A stretch of DNA of 64,000 bases from Azohydromonas australica DSM 1124 (GCF_000430725.1 NZ_AUMO01000052.1:25956-89955), one strand, 5' to 3'. Positions 49,656-61,985 are shown, numbered from the stretch's first letter. Numbers and translations are program-made. Notes: generated from the letters alone by a model not told the origin.

Positions 49656-50114
49656 ATGAGTTTCATTTCCGAATTCAAAGCCTTTGCGATGAAGGGCAAC
49701 GTCGTCGACCTGGCGGTCGGCGTGATCATCGGCGCGGCGTTCCAGCGCATCGTCGATTCGATGGTCAAGGACCTGATCATGCCGCTGGTGGGGCGCGTGG
49801 TCGGCGGGCTGGACTTCTCCAACTACTTCATCCGCCTGGCCGATCCGCCGCCCAACTACACCGGCCCCATGACCTATGACGCGCTGACCAAGGCAGGCGT
49901 GCCGCTGTTCGCCTACGGCAGCTTCATCACGGTGGCGCTGAACTTCCTGATCCTGGCCTTCGTGATCTTCCTGATGGTCAAGCAGATCAACCGGCTGCGC
50001 CGCGACGAGCCCAAGCCGCCGCCGGCCGAAGTGCCCGACGCGGCGCCGGAAGACATCGTGCTGCTGCGCGAGATCCGCGACGCGCTGCAGCAGCCCCAGT
50101 CCCCGCGCGCTTAA
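49656..50114 (+). CDS. mscL: Large-conductance mechanosensitive channel MscL
   Basis: Osmotic safety valve of 152 residues. Its N-terminal helix and pore-lining TM1 are [22 protein letters not shown]2 is about 88-108; a charged C-terminal bundle follows. AAAAGGA before the ATG fixes the start. The last three bases overlap the convergent pdxA stop. Confidence 0.97.
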   Translation: MSFISEFKAFAMKGNVVDLAVGVIIGAAFQRIVDSMVKDLIMPLVGRVVGGLDFSNYFIRLADPPPNYTGPMTYDALTKAGVPLFAYGSFITVALNFLILAFVIFLMVKQINRLRRDEPKPPPAEVPDAAPEDIVLLREIRDALQQPQSPRA

Positions 50115-51166
50115 GCCGCCGCGGCGCCGCTGAGCGCCAGCGCCATGCGCAGCGCCGCCCGCAGGCTCGCGTCATCGGCCACCCCGCGGCCGGCGATGTC
50201 GAAGGCGGTGCCGTGGTCGGGGCTGGTGCGCACGAAGGGCAGCCCCAGCGTGACGTTGACGCCCTCCTCCACGCCCAGGTACTTCACCGGGATCAGGCCG
50301 TGGTCGTGCGTCATCGCCACCACCAGGTCGAACTCGCCCGGGTGCCGGGGCGGCGCGTGGCGCGCGCGCATGAACACCGTGTCCGGCGCGAACGGGCCGC
50401 GGGCATCGATGCCTTCCGCGCGCGCCGCCTGCACCGCCGGCGCGATGTAGCGCAGCTCCTCGTCGCCGAACAGCCCGCCCTCGCCCGCGTGCGGATTGAG
50501 CCCCGCCACGGCGATGCGCGGCGCCGCCTGGCCCCAGGCCGCGGCGGCGTGGTGCGCGATGCGGAGCGTGGAGAGCACGCCCTCGAAATCCAGCACCTCC
50601 AGCGCCCGGCGCAGCGCCATGTGGATGGTGACCAGCACCACCTTCAGCTCGTCGTTGGCCAGCATCATGCGCACCGGCGGCGGCTCGCCGCCTTCCGGCG
50701 CCGCCAGCGCCTGCAGCATCTCGGTGTGGCCCGGATAGGACACGCCCGTCGCCGACAGCGCTTCCTTGTGGATGGGCGCGGTGACGATGGCGCGCCCGAC
50801 GCCCCGCTGCAGCAGCCGCACCGCGGCCTCGATGCACACCGCCGCTGCCTGCCCGGCGCGCGCGTCCACCTGGCCCCAGGGCAGCACTTCCAGCCCCTCG
50901 GGCAGCCCCGGCGGCGCCCACACGGGAATGCAGCGCGGCGGGCACTGCGCGAGGTCGGCGGGCGCGTCCAGCACCGCGATCGGCCAGGCGGCCTCGCCCA
51001 GCAGCGCCGCCGCGCGGCGCAGCGCCTGCGGGCAGCCCAGCACCAGCGCCGCCGGTGCGTCCTCGCGCATGAGCGCGCGCAGCACGATCTCGGGGCCGAT
51101 GCCCGCGGCATCGCCCATGGTCACCAGCAGCGGCTGCCGCATCGCTTGGTCGTTCGTGGAAGTCAT
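50111..51166 (-). CDS. pdxA: 4-hydroxythreonine-4-phosphate dehydrogenase
   Basis: Pyridoxal-phosphate biosynthesis enzyme of 351 residues. Typical features are [13 protein letters not shown] at the start, the TAPIHKEAL segment, the metal-binding region with [17 protein letters not shown], and [12 protein letters not shown]. Its start overlaps the Nif3-like gene stop (ATGA), so the two are co-translated. Confidence 0.96.
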   Translation of the reverse strand: MTSTNDQAMRQPLLVTMGDAAGIGPEIVLRALMREDAPAALVLGCPQALRRAAALLGEAAWPIAVLDAPADLAQCPPRCIPVWAPPGLPEGLEVLPWGQVDARAGQAAAVCIEAAVRLLQRGVGRAIVTAPIHKEALSATGVSYPGHTEMLQALAAPEGGEPPPVRMMLANDELKVVLVTIHMALRRALEVLDFEGVLSTLRIAHHAAAAWGQAAPRIAVAGLNPHAGEGGLFGDEELRYIAPAVQAARAEGIDARGPFAPDTVFMRARHAPPRHPGEFDLVVAMTHDHGLIPVKYLGVEEGVNVTLGLPFVRTSPDHGTAFDIAGRGVADDASLRAALRMALALSGAAAA

Positions 51167-51915
51167 GCAGGGTTCTCGATGTCGATGAAGCGGTGCTCCA
51201 GGCCAAAGCGCTCGGCCACGTGCGCCGCCAGCGCGGGCGCCCCGTAGCGCTCGGTGGCGTGGTGGCCGCAGGCCAGGAAGGCCACGCCGGTCTCGCGCGC
51301 CAGGTGCGCCTGCGGCTCGGACACCTCGCCCGTGATGTAGGCATCCGCGCCGGCGGCGATGGCCGCCTCGAACCAGCCCTGCGCCCCGCCCGTGCACCAG
51401 GCGATGCGGCGCAGGGGCCGGCCGTCGCCCGGCAGCACCAGCGGCGCACGGCCCAGCGAGCGCTCCACGCGCTCGGCCAGCGCCTCCAGCGCCACGCCGC
51501 CGCCCTCGCCGACGAAGCCCAGGTCCTGCTCGCCGAAGCGGGCGTCGGCCGCCAGGCCCAGCTGCAGGCCGAGCTGCGCGTTGTTGCCCCACTCGGCATG
51601 CGCATCCAGCGGCAGGTGGTAGGCCAACAGGCTGATGTCGTGCCGCATCAGCAGCCGCACGCGCTCGGCCAGCCAGCCGGTCAGGCGCCCGTCCTGGCCG
51701 CGCCAGAACAGGCCGTGGTGCACCAGGATGACATCGGCGCCGTCGGCGATGGCCGCCTCGATCAGCGCCCGACTGGCGGTCACGCCGGAAACAATCCGCC
51801 GCACCTCCGGCTTACCCTGGACCTGCAGGCCGTTCGGCCCATAATCCTTGAAGCGGTCCGCCGCCAGCGCCTGGTTCAGGTATTGCTCTATTTCGGCACG
51901 CGTCACGCTGCCCAT
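51163..51915 (-). CDS. Nif3-like dinuclear metal-centre protein
   Basis: Nif3/YbgI family protein of 250 residues. Metal ligands are visible in VILVHHGLFWRG and LLAYHLPLDAH near the N-terminal half and in CGHHATERYG at the C-terminus. The family forms hexamers with two metal ions per subunit; the physiological role is uncertain (GTP cyclohydrolase-like or RNA-related proposals exist). Its ATG lies only 15 bases from the divergent protease start. Confidence 0.93.
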   Translation of the reverse strand: MGSVTRAEIEQYLNQALAADRFKDYGPNGLQVQGKPEVRRIVSGVTASRALIEAAIADGADVILVHHGLFWRGQDGRLTGWLAERVRLLMRHDISLLAYHLPLDAHAEWGNNAQLGLQLGLAADARFGEQDLGFVGEGGGVALEALAERVERSLGRAPLVLPGDGRPLRRIAWCTGGAQGWFEAAIAAGADAYITGEVSEPQAHLARETGVAFLACGHHATERYGAPALAAHVAERFGLEHRFIDIENPA

Positions 51916-51930
51916 TGCCCGCTCCCTTTC

Positions 51931-53109
<1,179 letters not shown>

Positions 53110-53125
53110 CCCCGGACTCAATCCA

Positions 53126-53199
53126 CCGTTCGCCCTGAGCTTGTCGAAGGGCTTGCGAGCCGGCGGTGCCGGAGGCTTCGACAGGCTCAGCCCGAACGG
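53126..53199. repeat. Long palindromic intergenic repeat (CCGTTCGCCCTGAGC type)
   Basis: The arms, 24 bases each (53126-53149 and 53176-53199), are complementary with three mismatches around a 26-base loop. The TTCGACAGGCTCAG core is a repeat seen between genes in many proteobacteria. It lies 17 bases past the protease stop and could stabilise or end the transcript. Confidence 0.7.
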
Positions 53200-53244
53200 G
53201 GCTCATTGCCAGACGAGACGAAGCACAACCGCGATGCCATGAAA

Positions 53245-53268
53245 AACGGCGGCCCTCGGGCCGCCGTT
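53245..53268 (-). terminator. Terminator of the tat operon
   Basis: An 11-base-pair perfect stem (AACGGCGGCCC and complement) with a two-base spacer merges into a T5 run on the minus strand, 22 bases past the tatC stop. Confidence 0.85.
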
Positions 53269-53290
53269 CGCTTTCATCAGGCTGGAGAGA

Positions 53291-54091
53291 TCAGGCCGCC
53301 TTGTCGCTGCTGCTGCCCGCCTCCTCCTCGTCCGGCGCCTTGGTGGCGCGGATGAAGAGCCTGGCGGACCACAGGCCCAGCTCGTAGAGCAGGCACATCG
53401 GGATCGCCAGCGAGAGCTGCGACACCACGTCCGGCGGCGTGATCACGGCGGCGATGATGAAGGCCACCACGATGAAGTAGCCGCGCCAGGCCTTGAGCTG
53501 ATCGATGGTCACCACGCCCATGCGCGCCAGCAGCACCACCGCCACCGGCACCTCGAAGGCGGCGCCGAAAGCGATGAACATGGTCAGCACGAAGCTGAGG
53601 TAGGCCTCGATGTCCGGCGCCGCCGTGATGCTCTTGGGCGCGAAGCCCTGGATGAACTTGAAGACCTGCCCAAACACGAAGAAGTAGCAGAACGCCACCC
53701 CGGCCGCGAACAGCACCGTGCTGGCCACCACCAGCGGCAGCACCAGGCGCTTCTCGTGCGAATACAGGCCTGGCGCCACGAAGGCCCAGACCTGGTAGAG
53801 CACCACCGGCAGCGCGATCAGGAACGCCGCCATCAGCGTGATCTTCAGCGGCACCAGGAACGGCGAGATGACGCTGGTGGCGATCAGCGTGGCGCCCTCG
53901 GGCAGGTTGGCCACCAGCGGCGCGGCCAGCAGGTCGTAGAGCGCGCCGGGGCCGGGATAGAACGCCAGGACGCCGAAGACGACGCCCACGGCCAGCAGGG
54001 CCTTGATCAGACGGTCGCGCAGCTCGACCAGGTGTTCGACGAACGGCTGCTCGGTGCCCTCGAGTTCGTCCTTGGGGGGCTGGCCGCTCAT
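53291..54091 (-). CDS. tatC: Twin-arginine translocase subunit TatC
   Basis: Receptor subunit of the Tat pathway, 266 residues with six transmembrane helices. Signature regions: [34 protein letters not shown], and [20 protein letters not shown]. The start MSGQPPKDE is favoured by an ATGA overlap with tatB. Last gene of tatABC; a terminator follows. Confidence 0.97.
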   Translation of the reverse strand: MSGQPPKDELEGTEQPFVEHLVELRDRLIKALLAVGVVFGVLAFYPGPGALYDLLAAPLVANLPEGATLIATSVISPFLVPLKITLMAAFLIALPVVLYQVWAFVAPGLYSHEKRLVLPLVVASTVLFAAGVAFCYFFVFGQVFKFIQGFAPKSITAAPDIEAYLSFVLTMFIAFGAAFEVPVAVVLLARMGVVTIDQLKAWRGYFIVVAFIIAAVITPPDVVSQLSLAIPMCLLYELGLWSARLFIRATKAPDEEEAGSSSDKAA

Positions 54092-54582
54092 GAGGAAGCG
54101 CGCGGCGGCCTGAAGCGTGCCACCCGTGCCGCGCCCGACTGCGCGCGCGTGCGCACGCCGTTGCGCTGCTTGTACCACTGGGGCGTCGCGCCCCGCTTGA
54201 GCCGCCAGTTCTTGCGCGGGTGTTGGTACTGCGGCGGCAAGGATTCCAGCGTGCTGCTGCTGCCGCTGCCGTCCGTGCCGCTGCCGCCGAAGCCCGTGGC
54301 CTGGTTCCAGCTCTGCTCCAGGTCGCGCGAGGTGTCGTGCAGTTCCTGGTTCACGCTCTGTTCGACGTTGCGTGCCGCATCCTCGAACTGCGTCTTCATC
54401 TTCTTGAGTTCATCGAGCTCGATGGAACGGTTGACCTCGGCCTTGACGTCGGCCACGTAGCGCTGCGCCTTGCCCACGAGGTGGCCCACCGTGCGTGCCA
54501 CCTTGGGCAGCTTCTCGGGGCCGATGACGATGAGCGCCACCGCGCCGATGAGCGCCAGCTTGTCGAAACCGAAATCGATCAT
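54088..54582 (-). CDS. tatB: Twin-arginine translocase subunit TatB
   Basis: Protein of 164 residues: a short N-terminal membrane helix with the TatB motif [30 protein letters not shown] start (helix to about residue 21, then Gly-Pro), an amphipathic helix, and a long polar C-terminus. It works with TatC in recognising Tat substrates, for example the Rieske protein encoded nearby. Confidence 0.94.
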   Translation of the reverse strand: MIDFGFDKLALIGAVALIVIGPEKLPKVARTVGHLVGKAQRYVADVKAEVNRSIELDELKKMKTQFEDAARNVEQSVNQELHDTSRDLEQSWNQATGFGGSGTDGSGSSSTLESLPPQYQHPRKNWRLKRGATPQWYKQRNGVRTRAQSGAARVARFRPPRASS

Positions 54583-54682
54583 CCGGAGACAGGTTGCGCG
54601 GCGCCGCGGCGCCGCAAGTGAACTGCGATGAGGCCCGGGGCGTCATGCCGACGCGGCGGGCCTCGCCGTCTGCGGTTCAGGC

Positions 54683-54940
54683 TCAGGACTTGGTCCTGGC
54701 CTCCACGTCCACCGTGTTGGGATCGGTGGCCTTGTGCGTCGTGCCCACCTGCTGCGGCGGCACGGCCGTGGTCGTCGTGGTCGTCGCGCCGGGGTCTTCC
54801 GTCCCGCTCTTCATGCCGTCCTTGAAACCCTTGACCGCGCCTCCGAGGTCGGAGCCCAAATTCTTGAGCTTCTTGGTGCCAAAGATCAGCACCACCACCA
54901 GCAGCACGATCAGCCAATGCCAGATGCTGAAAGAACCCAT
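54683..54940 (-). CDS. tatA: Twin-arginine translocase subunit TatA
   Basis: Pore-forming component of 85 residues. The N-terminal helix [19 protein letters not shown] is followed by [19 protein letters not shown], both characteristic of TatA. A Thr-rich stretch (about 52-58) precedes a short tail. First gene of the tat operon; 100 bases separate it from tatB. Confidence 0.96.
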   Translation of the reverse strand: MGSFSIWHWLIVLLVVVLIFGTKKLKNLGSDLGGAVKGFKDGMKSGTEDPGATTTTTTAVPPQQVGTTHKATDPNTVDVEARTKS

Positions 54941-55121
54941 GTCCGGAACTCCTTGTTCAATCCCGGGATTCTAGGGGGTGCCGTATGACAGCTTTCCCCA
55001 TCCGGGCTTGGTTTGTCTGTCTCGTGGGACGAGCCCGCTCAGCCTTGCAGGCCGCGCCCTCGCCCAGCGAGGGCCCTTCGAGCCGTCCCAACCCGCGCAG
55101 GTGGGTTGGGAGCCGCGGCTC

Positions 55122-55469
55122 TCAGCCCTTTTTCCACGGCCGCGGGCCGCCGATGAAGTGGATGTGCAAGTGCCCCACCTCCTGCCCGCCGTCGGCGCCG
55201 GTGTTGACGATGGTGCGGAAGCCGTTGGTCACGCCCAGCTCGCGCATGAGCTTCGGGCCCAGCGCCATCATCTTGCCCAGCAGCGGCGCGTGCTCCGGCC
55301 CGACCTCGACCATCGAGGGAATGTGCAGCTTGGGAATCAGCAGCACGTGCACCGGCGCCCAGGGGGCGATGTCGTGGAAGGCCAGGATCTCCTCGTCCTC
55401 GTACGCCTTGCGCGACGGGATCTGGCCGGCGGCGATCTTGCAGAAGATGCAGTTCGGGTCGGTGCTCAT
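55122..55469 (-). CDS. HIT-family (HinT-like) nucleotide hydrolase
   Basis: Histidine-triad protein of 115 residues: CIFCKIAAGQIPS near the N-terminus and the triad GHLHIHFIGG near the end. HinT enzymes cleave phosphoramidates from AMP. The position between his genes and tat genes is common in betaproteobacteria. The 181 bases before tatA show no other gene. Confidence 0.94.
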   Translation of the reverse strand: MSTDPNCIFCKIAAGQIPSRKAYEDEEILAFHDIAPWAPVHVLLIPKLHIPSMVEVGPEHAPLLGKMMALGPKLMRELGVTNGFRTIVNTGADGGQEVGHLHIHFIGGPRPWKKG

Positions 55470-55491
55470 GGTGATGGGCAGAGGGTGTTCG

Positions 55492-55890
55492 TTATTCGGG
55501 CATGGGACGGCGCTCGTTGAGGGCGAGCCAGCCGCGCACGACGCGGTAGATGAACCAGACGGAAATCACGCCCCAGGCGATCCAGCCGGGGATGAAGAAC
55601 AGCAGCCACAGCGGCGCCGTCACCAGGTACAGCCCGGCGGCCCACAGCACGCTGCGGATGCGCCAGGCGAAGTGCGACTGCTGCCAGCTGCCCTGCGCGT
55701 CGTCCTTCTTCACCAGGTCCAGGATGAAGGCCGCCACCAGCAGCAGCACGCTGGGCTGGAAGGCTGGCAGCACCGCGCCCACCGCCACGATGGCGTGCAG
55801 CGCGTAGCTGATGTGGCCGATGGTGCGCAGGTGCTGGTCGCGCTCCCAGTCGGGCACGTTGTCGGGCGGCAGCACCGGCGGCAGGGCCAT
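55492..55890 (-). CDS. DUF4870-like small membrane protein
   Basis: Protein of 132 residues with three predicted transmembrane helices (about 25-45, 48-62 and 85-120). The WERDQHLRTIGHISYALH start and the Lys/Asp loop DLVKKDDAQGSW fit the DUF4870 group. No function is known. It lies between hisE and the HIT gene on the same strand. Confidence 0.8.
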   Translation of the reverse strand: MALPPVLPPDNVPDWERDQHLRTIGHISYALHAIVAVGAVLPAFQPSVLLLVAAFILDLVKKDDAQGSWQQSHFAWRIRSVLWAAGLYLVTAPLWLLFFIPGWIAWGVISVWFIYRVVRGWLALNERRPMPE

Positions 55891-55917
55891 GGCGGTTCCT
55901 CTTTAGGGTTGCGGGCC

Positions 55918-56268
55918 TCAGCCCTTGCGCTGGGCGAACTCCTCCAGCCCCGACAGCCCCTCGCGCCGCGCCAGCTCGGCCAGCACGTCGGACGGGCGCA
56001 GGCCGAACTGCGCCAGCGCCACCAGGCTGTGGAACCACAGGTCCGCCACCTCGTAGACGACCTTGTCGCGGGCGCCGTCCTTGGCCGCCATCACGACCTC
56101 GACCGCCTCCTCGCCCACCTTCTTCAGCACCGCGTCCAGGCCCTTGGCCGAGAGCTTGGCGACGTAGCTCTTGGCCGGGTCGCCGCCGTTGGCCGGCAGC
56201 CGCGACTCGATCACCTCGGCCAGCCGCGCCAGCACGGCGTCGCCGAATTGCGCTTGGTTCTCGCTCAT
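55918..56268 (-). CDS. hisE: Phosphoribosyl-ATP diphosphatase
   Basis: Histidine-pathway enzyme of 116 residues, second step. The MazG-like helical fold shows as [16 protein letters not shown] followed by [13 protein letters not shown], with the Glu/Asp residues that bind magnesium. Its ATG overlaps the hisI stop by four bases. Confidence 0.96.
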   Translation of the reverse strand: MSENQAQFGDAVLARLAEVIESRLPANGGDPAKSYVAKLSAKGLDAVLKKVGEEAVEVVMAAKDGARDKVVYEVADLWFHSLVALAQFGLRPSDVLAELARREGLSGLEEFAQRKG

Positions 56269-56660
56269 TTGTAGATGCTCTCCGGGTCCTTGAGCACCGG
56301 GTCCACGGCGCTCCAGGCGCCGCTGTCCTGGTCCAGCCGGCGGTAGAAGCAGGAATGGCGCCCGGTGTGGCAGGCGATGCCGGGCTCGTGCCCGCGCTGC
56401 GTCACCTTCAGCAGCACCACGTCGGCGTCGCAGTCGAGCCGGATCTCGTGCACCTGCTGCACGTGCCCCGACTCCTCGCCCTTGTGCCACAGCCGCCCGC
56501 GCGAGCGGCTCCAGTACACCGCCTCGCCGCGCTGCAGCGTCAGCGCCAGCGACTCGCGGTTCATCCACGCGAACATCAGCACGTCGCCGCTGGACGCTTC
56601 CTGCGCGATCGCGGGCACGAGACCGTCGCGGTCCCACTTCACTTCATCCAGCCAATCCAT
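56265..56660 (-). CDS. hisI: Phosphoribosyl-AMP cyclohydrolase
   Basis: Histidine-pathway enzyme of 131 residues, third step. Motifs: [28 protein letters not shown], the metal site DCDADVVLL and [11 protein letters not shown]. Directly precedes hisE; in enterics the two are fused, here they are separate genes with an ATGA junction. Confidence 0.97.
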   Translation of the reverse strand: MDWLDEVKWDRDGLVPAIAQEASSGDVLMFAWMNRESLALTLQRGEAVYWSRSRGRLWHKGEESGHVQQVHEIRLDCDADVVLLKVTQRGHEPGIACHTGRHSCFYRRLDQDSGAWSAVDPVLKDPESIYK

Positions 56661-56673
56661 CGTTTCAGTGTAC

Positions 56674-57150
56674 TCAGTCGATATGGGTGGTCCCGGCGTG
56701 CCCGCGCTCCTGCGCGAACCACTGCAGGACGGGAATGGTGCCCGGCAGCACCGGCCGGACCTGCACCGGCAACGTCTGCCACGCCATCTGCTGCGCCTCG
56801 CGCATCTGGAACTCGCCCGTCCAGTCGTAGACCTTGCAGAAGTGCAGCCGCACCAGCGCGTGCGGGTAGTCGAACATCTCCACGTGCCAGCGCCGCACGC
56901 TGGCCACATCGATGTCGATCCCCAGCTCCTCGTGCAGTTCCCGCCGCAGCGCCTCTTCGACGCTCTCGCCAGCTTCGAGCTTGCCGCCGGGGAACTCCCA
57001 GTGCCCGGCGTAGACCTTCCCCTCGGGCCGGCTGGTGAGCAGGAAGCGCCCTTCCCGGCCCTCACCGTCGCGCTCGATCAGCACGCCCACCGCTACCTCC
57101 ACCGGCGTGCAGCCCTCCGGCAGCTGCGTGATGCGCCGCGCCTCAGACAT
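56674..57150 (-). CDS. Nudix hydrolase (MutT-like)
   Basis: Protein of 158 residues with a full Nudix box: [20 protein letters not shown] then ELGI. The surrounding GHWEFPGGK and a Trp/Tyr-rich C-terminal half resemble MutT-type 8-oxo-dGTP or CTP pyrophosphohydrolases. The substrate is not certain. The start overlaps the ATPase gene by eight bases. Confidence 0.92.
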   Translation of the reverse strand: MSEARRITQLPEGCTPVEVAVGVLIERDGEGREGRFLLTSRPEGKVYAGHWEFPGGKLEAGESVEEALRRELHEELGIDIDVASVRRWHVEMFDYPHALVRLHFCKVYDWTGEFQMREAQQMAWQTLPVQVRPVLPGTIPVLQWFAQERGHAGTTHID

Positions 57151-58072
57151 GGTCCAGCCCCTGCGGCGGCTCCTCGTCGGCCACCGCCGGCGGCGGCGCC
57201 AGGTCGTCCCCGTGCGCGCGCCCGGCCCAGTCGCGCGCGAACTGGTAGGCCACGCGCCCCGAGCGCGAGCCGCGCTCCAGCGCCCACACCAGCGAGGCCT
57301 TCTGCGCCGGCGCGATCCGATCCTCCGGCACCTCCAGGTTGCGCAGCCACTGCGCCACGATCGCCTGGTACTCGCCCTGGCTGAACGGGTAGAAGCTCAC
57401 CCACAGCCCGAAGCGCTCGGACAGGGAGATCTTCTCCTCCACCACCTCGCCCGGATGCACCTCGCCGTCGGCGGTGTGCGTGTAGCTGAGGTTCTCCTTC
57501 ATGTACTCGGGCAGCAGGTGCCGGCGGTTGCTGGTGGCGTAGATCAGCACGTTGTCGCTGGCCTGCGCCACGGAGCCGTCCAGGATCGACTTCAGCGCCT
57601 TGTAGCCCGGCTCGCCCTCGTCGAAGCTCAGGTCGTCGCAGAACACGATGAAGCGCTCCGGGCGCTCCGCCACCAGCTCCACCAGATCGGGCAGGTCGAC
57701 CATGTCGGCCTTGTCCACCTCGATCAGCCGCAGCCCCTGCGGCGCGAACTCGTTGAGGCAGGCCTTCACCAGCGAGCTCTTGCCCGTGCCGCGCGCGCCG
57801 GTGAGCAGCGCGTTGTTGGCGGGCTTGCCGGCCACGAACTGCGCCGTGTTGCGCAGCAGCTTCTCCTTCTGCGGCTCGACCTCCTTGAGGTCCGACAGGC
57901 GGATGCCCGCCACGTGCCGCACCGGCTCCAGCACACCGGCGCCGCGGCGGCGGCGGTAGCGGAACGCCACCGAGGCGCCCCAGTCCGGCGCGGCCAGCGG
58001 CTGCGGCAACACCGCCTCCAGACGGCTCAACAGCGCCTCGGCGCGCGCGATCAGGGAATCGAAATCAGGCAT
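57143..58072 (-). CDS. DUF815-family AAA+ ATPase
   Basis: ATP-binding protein of 309 residues with P-loop GARGTGKSS (about 91-99), a Walker-B-like FIVFCDDLSFDEGE region and sensor segment LIYATSNRRHLLPEYM. DUF815 proteins are conserved but of unknown role. The start at 58072 was chosen because the family begins near this helix; the frame extends upstream without support. Confidence 0.9.
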   Translation of the reverse strand: MPDFDSLIARAEALLSRLEAVLPQPLAAPDWGASVAFRYRRRRGAGVLEPVRHVAGIRLSDLKEVEPQKEKLLRNTAQFVAGKPANNALLTGARGTGKSSLVKACLNEFAPQGLRLIEVDKADMVDLPDLVELVAERPERFIVFCDDLSFDEGEPGYKALKSILDGSVAQASDNVLIYATSNRRHLLPEYMKENLSYTHTADGEVHPGEVVEEKISLSERFGLWVSFYPFSQGEYQAIVAQWLRNLEVPEDRIAPAQKASLVWALERGSRSGRVAYQFARDWAGRAHGDDLAPPPAVADEEPPQGLDHV

Positions 58073-58160
58073 GGCAGGCAGATGAACCGGGGGGGTGCGC
58101 GAAAAGCTGCGCAGTGTAGCCAGCGCGGTACCGCCCTCCGCCGGGGTCGGACGCGGCCCG

Positions 58161-58817
58161 CTACACGCGCCGCACCGACTCACCCGCCACGGCGAACACC
58201 TCGTCCGCCCGGCCCGGCCGCACCGGATACATGCCGGTGAAGGCGCCGAAGGCCGGCAGCACGCCCACGTCCGGCCCGAAGTGGAAGCAAGGCAGCCGCA
58301 GCCGGTCGAAGCCGCGCCCGACGGTGATGCACGGATGCAGGTGCCCCGCCAGCACGTAGGCGCCGGGCAGCGCCCGCGGGTGGTGGCACAGCGCCAGCCC
58401 GCCCAGGCGCAGCGGCTCGTCCACCACCTCGATGCCCAGCGCCGCCGGCGGGTCGCCGGCGCGGTCGTCGTGGTTGCCGCGCACCAGCACGATCTGCAGC
58501 GCCGCCCGCGCCGCGCGCCAGGCGGCGAGCGACGCCAGCGTGTCCGGCGCGTCGTGGGCATGCGCCGAGTGCAGGAAGTCGCCCAGCACCAGCAGCCGCC
58601 GGGCGCCATGGCGCTCGATCAGCCCGGAGAGCAGGTCCAGGTTGCGCCCCGTGGTGCCCTGCGGCACCGGCACGCCGAGCTGCCTGAAGCTGGCGGCCTT
58701 GCCGAAGTGCGCGTCCGCCACCAGCAGCGCCTGCTGCGCCGGCCACCACAGCGCGCGCTCGGCGAGCAGCTGCAGCCGCTCGCCGCCGCGTTCGATCCAG
58801 GTTTCGCCGCCGTTCAT
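58161..58817 (-). CDS. pdeM: PdeM-like metallophosphoesterase (ligase-associated DNA damage response)
   Basis: Protein of 218 residues with the calcineurin-like metal motifs DAHFGK, GDFLH, GNHDD and GHLHP in order. It fits the PdeM group, found with a DNA ligase, Lhr-type helicase and exonuclease in many bacteria. None of those partners is in this window, so the gene is isolated here. Confidence 0.88.
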   Translation of the reverse strand: MNGGETWIERGGERLQLLAERALWWPAQQALLVADAHFGKAASFRQLGVPVPQGTTGRNLDLLSGLIERHGARRLLVLGDFLHSAHAHDAPDTLASLAAWRAARAALQIVLVRGNHDDRAGDPPAALGIEVVDEPLRLGGLALCHHPRALPGAYVLAGHLHPCITVGRGFDRLRLPCFHFGPDVGVLPAFGAFTGMYPVRPGRADEVFAVAGESVRRV

Positions 58818-58836
58818 GGCGGCGATGGTGCCGCCT

Positions 58837-59478
58837 TCAGCGCAGCACCAGGGCCAGCACCTCGTCCAGGTGCTCGGTGGGCGGGCGGTTGAAGCCCGAG
58901 CGCGTGAAGCGCTGCAGCCGCCCCAGCGCGAAGGCGCACAGCACGGACGCCTGCACCTGCGCGTCGCCCGTGGGCGACTCGGCGCCCGAGGCCTGTGCCG
59001 CCTGGCGCAGGCACTGGCGCAGGTGGCTTTCCAGCCGGTCGAAGAAGGCGTTCATGCGCGTGTTGAGCCGCTCGTCCTCGTGCGCCAGCCCGTCGCCGGC
59101 CATCAGCCGCGCCATGCCCGGGTTGTGCTCCGCGAACTGCAGCAGCGCCGCCAGCGAGCGCTGCGCCTGCTCCGTGCCGGGCATCTCGCGCTCGGCAATC
59201 TGGTTCAGCGAGGTGAAGACGCTGGTCTCGATGAAGTCGATCAGCGCCTCCAGCATCTGCGCCTTGCTCACGAAGTGCCGGTACAGCGCCGCCTCGCTGA
59301 TCTCCAGCCGCGCCGCCAGCGCCGCGGTGGTGACGCGCTCGCTGCCGGGCTGCTCCAGCATGGCGCCCAGCGCCTGCAGGATCTGGGTGCGCCGCTCGCC
59401 GGGCCTCAGGCGTCGCCGCGCCGTCAGGTTCAGAGGAATGACGTCGGGCTCTCCGGCGGCTGCACTCAGGTCGGACAT
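58837..59478 (-). CDS. slmA: Nucleoid occlusion factor SlmA (TetR family)
   Basis: DNA-binding FtsZ regulator of 213 residues. The TetR HTH is GERRTQILQALGAML through VTTAALAARLEISEAALYRH; the FVSKAQMLEALIDFIE helix is typical of SlmA. The start at 59478 leaves a 163-base gap to the HAD gene, which should contain its promoter. Confidence 0.9.
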   Translation of the reverse strand: MSDLSAAAGEPDVIPLNLTARRRLRPGERRTQILQALGAMLEQPGSERVTTAALAARLEISEAALYRHFVSKAQMLEALIDFIETSVFTSLNQIAEREMPGTEQAQRSLAALLQFAEHNPGMARLMAGDGLAHEDERLNTRMNAFFDRLESHLRQCLRQAAQASGAESPTGDAQVQASVLCAFALGRLQRFTRSGFNRPPTEHLDEVLALVLR

Positions 59479-59641
59479 GGAAGGCCCCCTTGGTTGGTAA
59501 TAACTACGGGAATCTTGCGACGCTTTGCCGCCGGCGGCCGGCTTCGCGGCCCATCCGATCGGCGGATTGCCGCCAAGTCGATTGCGTATTACGGCAGTTT
59601 CCGCCGAAATGCTTCCACCTGACGATAACCCCTTTGCATGC

Positions 59642-60333
59642 CTAGCGGCACAGGGTAGCCAGTCGCCGTACCCGCCGATCCACGTAGGGAGGCCTTGACG
59701 AGCAGCGCAGCCCGGCGCGGTGCGCCCAGCGCTGCATCCAGACCGTGCGCATGCCGATGCGCCGCGCGCCCTTCTGGTGCTCCAGCGTGTCCTCCACCAG
59801 CGCGCACTGGCGCGGCGCCAGGCGCAGCCGCACGCAGATGCGCTGGAGCATCCGGGGGTCGGGCTTGGGCCGCCAGTGGCCGAAGACGCGCATGTCCTCG
59901 ATGGAGAACACGCCGTCGAACACATCGAGGAAGCCGAGCTGCCGCAGCACCCGCAGCGCGTAGGCGCGGGGCGCATTGGTCAGGATGTACTTGCGCCCCG
60001 GCAGCCGGCGCAGCGCCGCCACGTCGTGCGCGTGGCAGCGCAGGCGCTCCTCCAGTCCGGGCAGCAGGTGCGTCTGGTGCAGGAAGTGCGCGGGCTGAAC
60101 GTTGTGGTGGCGGATCAGCCCCAGCAGCGTGGCGCCGTAGCGCTGCCAGTAGCGTCGGCGCAGGGCGTCGGCCTGCGCCGGCTCCAGGGCCAGCTCCTGG
60201 GCGATGTAGTCGGTCATCGCCGGGCTGAGCACGCCGAAGACGGCGCTGGAGGCGTCGTGCAGCGTGTTGTCCAGGTCGAACAGCCAGGCCCGCACGGCGG
60301 GGCGCCGGGCCGGGCCGCTCGACTTTTCCGCCA

Positions 60334-60334
<1 letters not shown>
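59642..60334 (-). CDS. HAD pyrimidine 5-nucleotidase
   Basis: HAD hydrolase of 230 residues: nucleophile motif DLDNTLHD (Asp20, Asp22), motif II around TNAPRAY, and motif IV region KPDPRMLQ followed by VEDTLEHQ. The close match to the SDT1/PPM-like pyrimidine 5-nucleotidase group is the basis for the call. Its start overlaps the argB stop by one base. Confidence 0.9.
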
Positions 60335-61311
<977 letters not shown>

Positions 61312-61475
61312 TCAGGCGGCGCGCATTGTAGGTGGGGAACTTCAAGCCTCCGCGCGGGGTCTTGACGTGGACGCGCAACGTGCCTCCCGCATTGAGGCAA
61401 GCTCCGCGCCCGGCGCCCACGGCGTCTGGCATCGCTCAAGAACCGCCGCCCAAGCGGCATCGACACGGCCCCCGC

Positions 61476-61985
61476 ATGAAGTCCCAGCCCAAGCCTTTCC
61501 CCTTCGCCGACCGCCGCCGCCTGCTGCAGGCCACGGGCCTGTTCGTCCTGGCGGCCTGTGCCGCGCCCCGGGTGCGCGCCGCCTCCCCGGCCGCGGACGC
61601 CACCCGGGTGCAGATGTGGAAGTCGCCCACCTGTGGCTGCTGCAAGGACTGGGTGGCGCACATGGAGGGCGCCGGCTTCAAGCTGCAGGTCTTCGAGATG
61701 GAGGACCCCGGCGTGCAGCGCGGCAAGCTGGGCCTGAATGCCCAGTACGGCTCCTGCCACACCGCGCTGGTGGAGGGCTACGTGCTGGAGGGCCACGTGC
61801 CCGCCGCCGACGTGCGGCGCCTGCTGCGCGAGCGCCCGGCCGCGCTGGGCCTGGCGGTGCCGGGCATGGTGGTGGGCTCGCCCGGCATGGACGGCCCGGC
61901 CTACGGCGGCCAGCGCGACCGCTTCGACGTGCTGCTGGTGCAGCGCGACGGCGCCAGCCGCGTCTGGGCCACGCACAACGCCTGA
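61476..61985 (+). CDS. DUF411 metal-binding protein
   Basis: Secreted or lipid-anchored protein of 169 residues. The N-terminus has RRRLLQ followed by a hydrophobic stretch ending LAACAAP (possible lipobox). The core motif CGCCKDWVAHM is a CxxC-like metal site typical of DUF411, a family found near copper and other metal-resistance genes. It lies just before a CDF metal exporter. Confidence 0.87.
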   Translation: MKSQPKPFPFADRRRLLQATGLFVLAACAAPRVRAASPAADATRVQMWKSPTCGCCKDWVAHMEGAGFKLQVFEMEDPGVQRGKLGLNAQYGSCHTALVEGYVLEGHVPAADVRRLLRERPAALGLAVPGMVVGSPGMDGPAYGGQRDRFDVLLVQRDGASRVWATHNA

